DNA of 64,000 bases from Archegozetes longisetosus (lineage: Eukaryota > Arthropoda > Arachnida > Sarcoptiformes > Trhypochthoniidae), in assembly GCA_018873245.2 (NCBI GenBank), contig JAEMBT020000006.1, positions 10,853,855-10,917,854 of the forward strand, written 5' to 3'. Below are positions 57,767-64,000 of this stretch, in pieces. The translations under genes and the position numbers were made by a program. Every line of letters starts with the position of its first letter. Within the stretch, counting starts at the first letter, position 1. The notes below the pieces were generated by a model. The model made no database searches. It saw only the letters and a list, made by a program, of their open reading frames with translations, and was not told the DNA's origin.

Positions 57767-58986
57767 ATGTCATTATCCCGCGATCGTATGCGTCGACCGA
57801 ATGCCGGCTCAAGAATGTCATCCATGATTGACTCAAACGATGAGTTTTACGATAATATCTACGGAGGTTTTAATGACGAAGAAGAAGATGATAGCTACAA
57901 ATCAGAGTCTTCTGATAGTGGTATATATTATCTTTGAATTTTCGAGATATTTTTTATGACAATTGTTTATCCAAACGTTAAGATTCTGTTGATTCGGACT
58001 TTTCGATTGATGAGTGCGACGAACCGATCAGTGATGACCAAAATGAGGATCAATTAGATAACAAGAAAAGTAAAACTAAGTTTTCTTTCAGCAGTAAGAA
58101 AGGACAGAAAAAAGGAGACAAGAGAGTTGTCGATGGATTCAAAGTTCCCGTTAAGGTCGAGCTACCATTTGGTCAAACCTTTATTTCAGACAGAAGTTTG
58201 AGATCAACTGAAAGAAAGGCTAAAAACTCTTTTATAGAAAAGATGAAAACTAGAAATAAGAAGCAAAAACGAAATGAAGTGAAAAGTAATAAGAAAATTG
58301 AAAGAAAAGAATTGAGTCAACAAGAAATGCTTGAGGAGGCGGCTGTTACTGAACGAATCAATTTGCAGTCGCTTGAAGAATATCGGAAACTAGAGTTAGA
58401 GAAAGCAAACAAGTCTAAGTTTGTCAAACGTTCAATTAAAGGTCCATTCATTAGATATCGATCAGTTTCAATGCCTTTGATTGAAGAAGTAAACGATGAC
58501 AATCATAACGAGCTCATAATCGATGACAATAACAATCCTCCTGCCAAAACATATTCGCGAACTTTCATCTCATTCAGTGATGGTGAAAACTATGAATCAT
58601 TCCTTCACTCAATGAAGTCGTCATCGCCCCCAGTGCCAAAAGTGCCCATATGCCCGGTAACACAATTTCCGGCCAGGTATATAGATCCTGTCAGTCAACT
58701 GCCATTCGCTACGAGTCAAGCATTTTCTGCTATCCGTAGCCAATATCTCAAAAATCTTGAAGTTTACGGCAATACTAGTCAGCTGGAAGTCGCGCAATGG
58801 ATTGATTGGCGACAAGAGAATGAAGAAAAATGGATTCATTGGCAGCAGAAGTATTGCTCTTATGATGAAACTATTCATAATGAAAGTGATGCTCAAACAA
58901 CTCATAGTCAATCTTTTATATCAAAAGTCAATTCTATCCCTAAAGTCACTCAATTGTCGCGCAGGGGAAGAAAGTCAAAGAAATAG
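57767..58986 (+). CDS. VPS72: VPS72/YL1, H2A.Z chaperone subunit
   Basis: Exon 57767-57920 and exon 57983-58986 (62-base intron) give 385 residues; human YL1 has 364. The N-terminus shows the YL1 signature: NDEFYDNIYGGFNDEEEDD and VDSDFSIDECDEP, an acidic region that binds the H2A.Z-H2B dimer. A long Lys-rich stretch follows. The YL1-C domain near the end reads CPVTQFPARYIDPVSQLPFA. The protein is a subunit of the SRCAP/SWR1 and TIP60 complexes that load H2A.Z in the nucleus. A third-party short frame in its 3' region is not a gene. Possible AATAAA at 59312. Confidence 0.95.
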
Positions 58987-59677
58987 TCAAATCAAGTCGT
59001 GCCTTATTTCAATACTAATCACAATGAATGAGTGATAATTAATGTGATATCAGAACTTGTTTTAGTCATTTTCAGACAATATGTCCTGCAATTAATCGAC
59101 TATCTCTTTAACGCGTTTATTTCTCATTTCGGTAATTTGATTGCAATTCATATTATTAATAGATTTTACTATATTTGGCATAATTTTGGCAAAACTTCGT
59201 TATTTGAATCTTATAGCTCAAAATTAATTAATATATTTGGTACAAACATTTCAAAGTATTTTGAGTACTATTTTTAACTTTGATAATGTAAAACTTTATA
59301 TCTGTTCAATTAATAAAGTTTTTACAGTGAAAATATCTTTATTTAGATTTATTTATAATATTGTCTGTATTTATTATAGAAAACAGTAATTAAAAAAGTG
59401 ATGGTATTACTAGACTAGATAACATTAAGTCTAAACAAATGTTTATTGAGTAATGAATTTCATTCCATGGCATCTTGAATACCGTTTTCCTGTATTGTGA
59501 AAATACTAATTAGTTGATGTATCGATGCGTTTCATGCTGTAATACTTTCTTTCTTAAGTTACTAACTTATTTCATACTCAACAATTAACTAACTTTTATA
59601 AGATATCCTAATAATTCTTATAAGATAATTTATAATCAAATATTCGATAGAACCAACCCATAATAACTTAAGTTAAT
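58987..59677. other. Intergenic between convergent VPS72 and RAD51C
   Basis: A plus-strand frame of about 80 codons (59032-59277, hydrophobic/aromatic) has no recognised motif and is probably 3' UTR. The rest is AT-rich with nothing supported. Confidence 0.4.
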
Positions 59678-60824
59678 TTAAGTATAATTACTATTCTTGT
59701 TACGACTTACAGCAACGTCGAAGTGAAACAGTTGATGTTCAGGAATCCTTGTTGACTTCAAAATTGTCCCTCTTCTAGGATTACCATTGAATGTACGTTC
59801 AATCATAATACTAGTCGAGCAAACTGTTTGCCAGTGTCTTCCTAGTGAAGGAACATTACAATTATCTTCAGGACTATAAGTCACTTGATTTGTGATTAAA
59901 ACCTAGAAAAATTGAAAAACCTGTATTTAATTTTGAAATAATACTTCATTATTCTGAGTATTATTCAAACAAACTCAAATCGAACTGATGCAAAACTTAC
60001 AGCAACTTTTTTGGAGTGCGCTAATTGTTTGAGTTTGTGAGCGATTTGTGCCAGTTCGTAGTCTTTTGCCTCTCCCTTATAGTCATAACGGAAGTGATAA
60101 GCGATACTATCGATCACCACAAGACGTATTCTGGGGTTTTGCTCAATGAATGGTTCGATTTGATTGGTGATTATTTCAACTAATTCTTGCGCGTCTTTAT
60201 TACATGTCCTTAAATGAATTCTTGACTGTATTTTGTCGATAGAAAGAATTTGACTCAAATTCTTATATTCCTTAAGACAATAATCAGCCATTGAACACAA
60301 TCGTTCAGGTCTTATATTGTCTTCTGTGTCAATGTAAAGTGCTTCACCAGAAAGACCACCAAATTGTTGAGGTAATTGCACGTTAAGACATAATTGCATA
60401 CTATCGGACGCAACAATTATGTGAGACTTGAAACAAAGTTAAACTAATTGTAATCTAAGTTTTACCATATCTGTGTCTTTCCAGCTCCTCCTTCGCCACA
60501 AATTTGTGTCAAACGCGACACTTCTATGCCACCATTTAACACATAATCCATTCGATTCGATCCAGTCTTAATCCACTCCTTATTTGATGAAAATAATTTC
60601 CAAACGTCTTCATGTTTAAACTCTTTTTCATGTGATTTAATGATCTTATCATTGATTTGATCCAATTCTTCGTCAGTTAAGCCACAAATTAATTGTAGCT
60701 TTGATATATTTACTGCTTCAATTTCTGGCTTAATGTTGAAACCTTTTGACGACAATTTTGTGAGAATTTGGTCACTTATTGGAAATGTTGATAAAAGTCG
60801 AGATGAAATCGATTTTCTGTACAT
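59678..60824 (-). CDS. RAD51C: RAD51 paralogue, RAD51C type
   Basis: Exons 60824-60466, 60400-60001 and 59902-59678 give 327 residues (human RAD51C 376). A small N-terminal helix-hairpin region precedes the RecA core. Walker A is GEGGAGKT (about 110-117) and Walker B RLVVIDS (about 213-218). GGIEVSRLTQICGEGG, QLPQQFGGLSGEALYIDTE and AVLITNQVTY fit RAD51C among the paralogues. It acts in homologous recombination within the BCDX2 and CX3 complexes. The last exon ends VAVSRNKNSNYT; GCT|GTAAGT there also resembles a donor, so a further 3' exon is possible. Confidence 0.88.
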
Positions 60825-61474
60825 TTAGTTTTAATTAAGTAAACAAACAAATAAACAAATGACTAAATGCTAAACTTTTAGCGCTTTCTCACATTTAAAC
60901 TGACGTAATTGTGAAAAACGTGATACTCTTACACATGAACTACAATACAATCACAATATAGCTACATTTTATTCTCAATTGATCTAATTATTATTCAACT
61001 AATAGATAATAAAAAATACTTAAAAATACATTAGAAACTTTATTTGGCCAATAATTGGCATGAGTTGAACTATCAAATATAACTTATTTTTATTATAAAT
61101 GTAGAAATAATTGATAGAAACAACGAGTTTTACTGTATTTGATGTGACAGACAATAAGACTGAATAAAGAGCCGAATGTTTATGTTTTGAATTTGAGCTT
61201 TACTCAATATTCTCGATTAGTTATAACAGTAATTAAATATTAAACTTGTTCATAACTTTATTAATTTAATATCACTTCAATCTAAAGATTATACAAAATT
61301 CTTAACTTTTCCTTCAATTAAATTGATTTGTAAGAAACCAATAAAAGTGAGTAAGTCACTTAATTTTCAAATAAACTTGATAAAAATGATAGTCTGTCAA
61401 TAATTTGTAAATTAGAAACATTCAATCTTAAGATATTTGAATATTTATGTTTCTTATTGATATTAGTATAGAAG
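60825..61474. promoter_or_regulatory. Divergent intergenic region RAD51C / ACTR6
   Basis: 650 AT-rich bases between two outward-facing start codons. No TATA box or repeat was assigned. Confidence 0.45.
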
Positions 61475-62795
61475 ATGTCGAACATATTGATTATGGACAA
61501 TGGCGCGCATCAAATCAAAATTGGTTATGCAACTGATTCAGAGCCAAAGTCTGTCATAATTAGCATTGATTGTTGTTTTGAGAAAATAATCAAGTTTTCA
61601 TTTATCACTTCAACGTTTAGGTTAATCCCGAACTGCAAGACTAAAGTGAAGAGTGAGAAAAGACGTCCATTCATAGGCGATCAGATGGAAGACTGTAAAG
61701 ACTATTCGGGAATGTTTTATATGCTTCCCTTTCAAAAAGGATATCTCATTAATTGGGATTTGCAGAGAGAAATCTGGGACTACGTCTTCAAAACCAAATT
61801 GAAGGTTGACTTCTCTGATACTTCTCTGATCATAACAGAGCCATGTCTTAACTTCAAACCAATACAAGAAAATATGACAGAAATACTCTATGAAGATTAT
61901 GGGTTCTCAAGTCTTTTACGAACAACTGGTCCTCATTTGGCTTCGAATAAATATACGGCTGAAAATAACAATCCTCTTTGTTGTCTTGTTGTCGATTCTG
62001 GCCATTCATTCACACATATCACACCTTTTATTAAGGAGAAGAGAGTCAAAGAATCCATCAAAAGAATTGATGTCGGAGGGAAGGCATTGACTAATTATCT
62101 CAAAGATATTATATCTTATCGGCAATTGAACGTAATGGATGAGACTTATGTTGTGAATCAAATGAAGGAAGACTGTTGTTATGTTTCGACTCAGTTTTGG
62201 AAAGATTTGGAAACTGCTAAAAAGAGAGACAATCCTTTGAGTCGTATTTATGTATTACCCGATTATACTGTACTCAAAAGAGGATATGTTCGTGATCCCG
62301 AAGATAAAACACCGATTGGTGATCATCAATCGATACGTATGAATAACGAACGATTTCAAGTTCCAGAGATTTTGTTTTATCCGAGCGATGTTGGTATCGA
62401 TCAAGTCGGTATTTCGCATACGATCGTTGATTCAATTAGTAGCACTCCTGAAGAAGTTCAGCCACACTTATATGAAAATATTCTTTTAATAGGTTAGAAA
62501 AAAATAGAAGTTTTGCGATGTTTTTTATCTTATTAACAACCCTGTGTTTTGTTTGATTATAGGCGGAAACGCTTGCTTTTCGGGCATTAGAGATAGAGTT
62601 TATAATGACATTCGATCGATGGCAAATTATTTATATGATATCAATGTTACACTACCATCAAATCCAATCACTTATGTCTGGGAAGCTGGAAAATCTTTGG
62701 CTCAAAACACGGAAACTTTCAACAAACTTTGTATAACTAAAAAAGAATACGAAGAACAAGGAATTAATTATTGTATTGAAAAATCTGATATTTAG
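61475..62795 (+). CDS. ACTR6: Actin-related protein 6
   Basis: Exons 61475-61548, 61621-62492 and 62563-62795 give 392 residues (human ARP6 396). Diagnostic pieces are IMDNGAHQIKIGY, LPFQKGYLINWD, IITEPCLNF, CLVVDSGHSFTHI, VGGKALTNYLKDIISYRQL, VMDETYVVNQMKEDCCYVS, PSDVGIDQ and GGNACFSGIRDRVYND. ARP6 is a subunit of the SRCAP/SWR1 remodeller that exchanges H2A for H2A.Z, alongside YL1. Intron 1 is 72 bases, a multiple of three and free of in-frame stops, so an unspliced message would add 24 residues; the family alignment supports splicing (K-L-IPNC). Confidence 0.95.
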
Positions 62796-63071
62796 TTATT
62801 TTAGTTTGAAACTCATGACTATATTTCGTTTAAAGCTAAATTATCTTTTTTATATGGATTTCATGTTTTTCATCAACATTTTGTTTAAGTTCATGATAGA
62901 GATATAAACATTAAAACTTGACATTAAATTCTTGAACAATTTTGAAGTCTCGGAGATCATTTTGAATTTGGCGCTTCAAAAGTAAAAATTAAGCGCATTT
63001 TTATATGACGTAATTAATTGTTAGAATGTGTTTTAAAGATAAAAGTAAGACAATAAACTAAATCAAATATA

Positions 63072-63952
63072 ATGTCGTTAACTCCTAAAGATTTAGCATC
63101 TCTTCTCAGGTTTGTATAAATAATTCAATTAATGATGATAATTTGTGGTAATTGAATGTTAAATCAAAATTGCTTTCAATGTTAAGTGTATTGAGCGATG
63201 AAGTAACAAATCACTCGACGTTTGAGACAATTAGCCAAACATTTCAATGTTCACTATCGAAATGTGATGCCTATAGCATTGGTTTGTCGTTAACAACACT
63301 ATTACAACATGACGATCTTTTGCCACAAAACACCCAAAAGTTGAGCGCTTTGTTCCTTCTGCACGAACTCTACAGGAATGATTACATTCTGGACAACCCA
63401 TTCGTTCATATTTTCGTTGAAGTACTAGTAAGTGATTTACGGATTCTGATAACTTGTCAATTGATTAATTAATTGATTGATGAATTGTTTGAATGATAGC
63501 ACGCACCAAAAGAAGTGAAAGTGAGCGGAAAATCGAAGCAAGACACTAACTCAACAAATAATTGTCTGCCTAGACTATCTCACAGAGAAAAGTATTTCAT
63601 CGCCCAATTAATTACTAATCCCTCATTACGCCAAGAAGTGAGTTATCTTTTTGATTCAGTCGAAACGCCTAACGTTTCATATATTCAATAATCTGAAAAT
63701 TGAATTTAAATTTGCCCAAACAGCTTATTAAACAAACTCCGAAACAAGTTATAAACACTGAAATTCCAAGTGATAGAGTGAGCTATAACAGTTAATTATT
63801 TTGTCGATAATTTATTGATTGATGTTATATTTTTGTCGATAGAACTTTGATATAAGTGGCATATTAGTGTCATTAACAGAACGACAATCAGAACTACCGT
63901 TCACGAGCAGAGCAGGCGTTTCTGCGATTATTTCAGATCCTGATAATCGATA
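63072..63952 (+). CDS. CNOT11: CCR4-NOT complex subunit 11, 5' part (runs off the window)
   Basis: Exons 63072-63109, 63187-63427, 63500-63637, 63724-63777 and 63843-63952, all in phase. The start MSLTPKDLASLLSVLSDE spans the first splice and matches the conserved LTPKELSSLLSILSEE of CNOT11. Later pieces are QHDDLLPQNTQKLSALFLLH, REKYFIAQLI, LIKQTPKQV and DISGILVSLTERQSELP. CNOT11 forms with CNOT10 a module of the mRNA deadenylase complex. The exon at 63843 ends at a GTAAGT, so the gene continues beyond 64000. Confidence 0.9.
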
Positions 63953-64000
63953 GTAAGTCACCTTTAAATCTTGCTCATCAAATTGATTTCACTTGAAACT

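Noticed and set aside
59032-59277. Small gene between VPS72 and RAD51C
   Set aside because: Aromatic, low-complexity frame without homologue or splice signals; more likely VPS72 3' UTR.

Overview
This is an AT-rich eukaryotic nuclear window with spliceosomal introns of about 54-75 bases, GT-AG (one probable GC-AG) splice sites and metazoan genes. The gene content (an ionotropic receptor, vanin-like amidohydrolases with introns, a leucine-rich protein of the 'Oplophorus-luciferin 2-monooxygenase non-catalytic subunit' type, mariner and hAT elements, short TTAGG-type repeats) points to an arthropod. Compact introns and this combination suggest a chelicerate, most likely a mite; that last step is inference.

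The window has two halves. Positions 1 to about 47.6 kb are repeat-rich accessory DNA. Four vanin/biotinidase-like genes dominate the window: copy 1 (+, 1198-3392), copy 2 (-, 34314-36597), copy 3 (-, 42404-44695) and the divergent copy 4 (+, 53826-55487, inside the gene-dense half). Copies 1 and 2 lie in the arms of an inverted duplication of at least 3.5 kb that runs off the left edge. Copies 2 and 3 lie in a tandem duplication with units of about 4.5 kb. Shared and unshared insertions let the copies be ordered, and copy 2 looks like a mosaic of copies 1 and 3. Between them is an unrecognised family of small secreted eight-cysteine proteins with a fixed four-exon structure: one intact gene (22629), one damaged copy (31008) and three relics. 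There are also an LRR protein gene (14169-15686), a small secreted protein gene (28278-28718), pseudogenes of cathepsin C and a protein kinase, an antisense relic of a 34-residue repeat protein, and many DNA transposons whose ends and target duplications can be read directly (hAT 7975-10327, deleted mariner 7432-7857, pogo-like 3538-5707, several MITEs). At 25.2-27.7 kb three large palindromes stand in a row inside a fourth inverted repeat.

From 47.6 kb to the right edge the window is gene-dense, with mostly single-copy conserved genes: an ionotropic receptor, an RNF8-like FHA-RING ubiquitin ligase, MRE11, vanin copy 4, NUDCD1 (with an apparent frame break), VPS72/YL1, RAD51C, ACTR6/ARP6 and the 5' part of CNOT11. 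Three of these (RNF8, MRE11, RAD51C) act in double-strand-break signalling and repair. Two (YL1 and ARP6) are subunits of the same H2A.Z-loading SRCAP/SWR1 remodeller and sit 2.5 kb apart. NUDCD1 and YL1 are divergently transcribed from a 339-base interval.

No CRISPR array, rRNA or intact tRNA gene was found. All coordinates, splice sites and translations were read by eye; identities are from recognised motifs and family knowledge, not searches.
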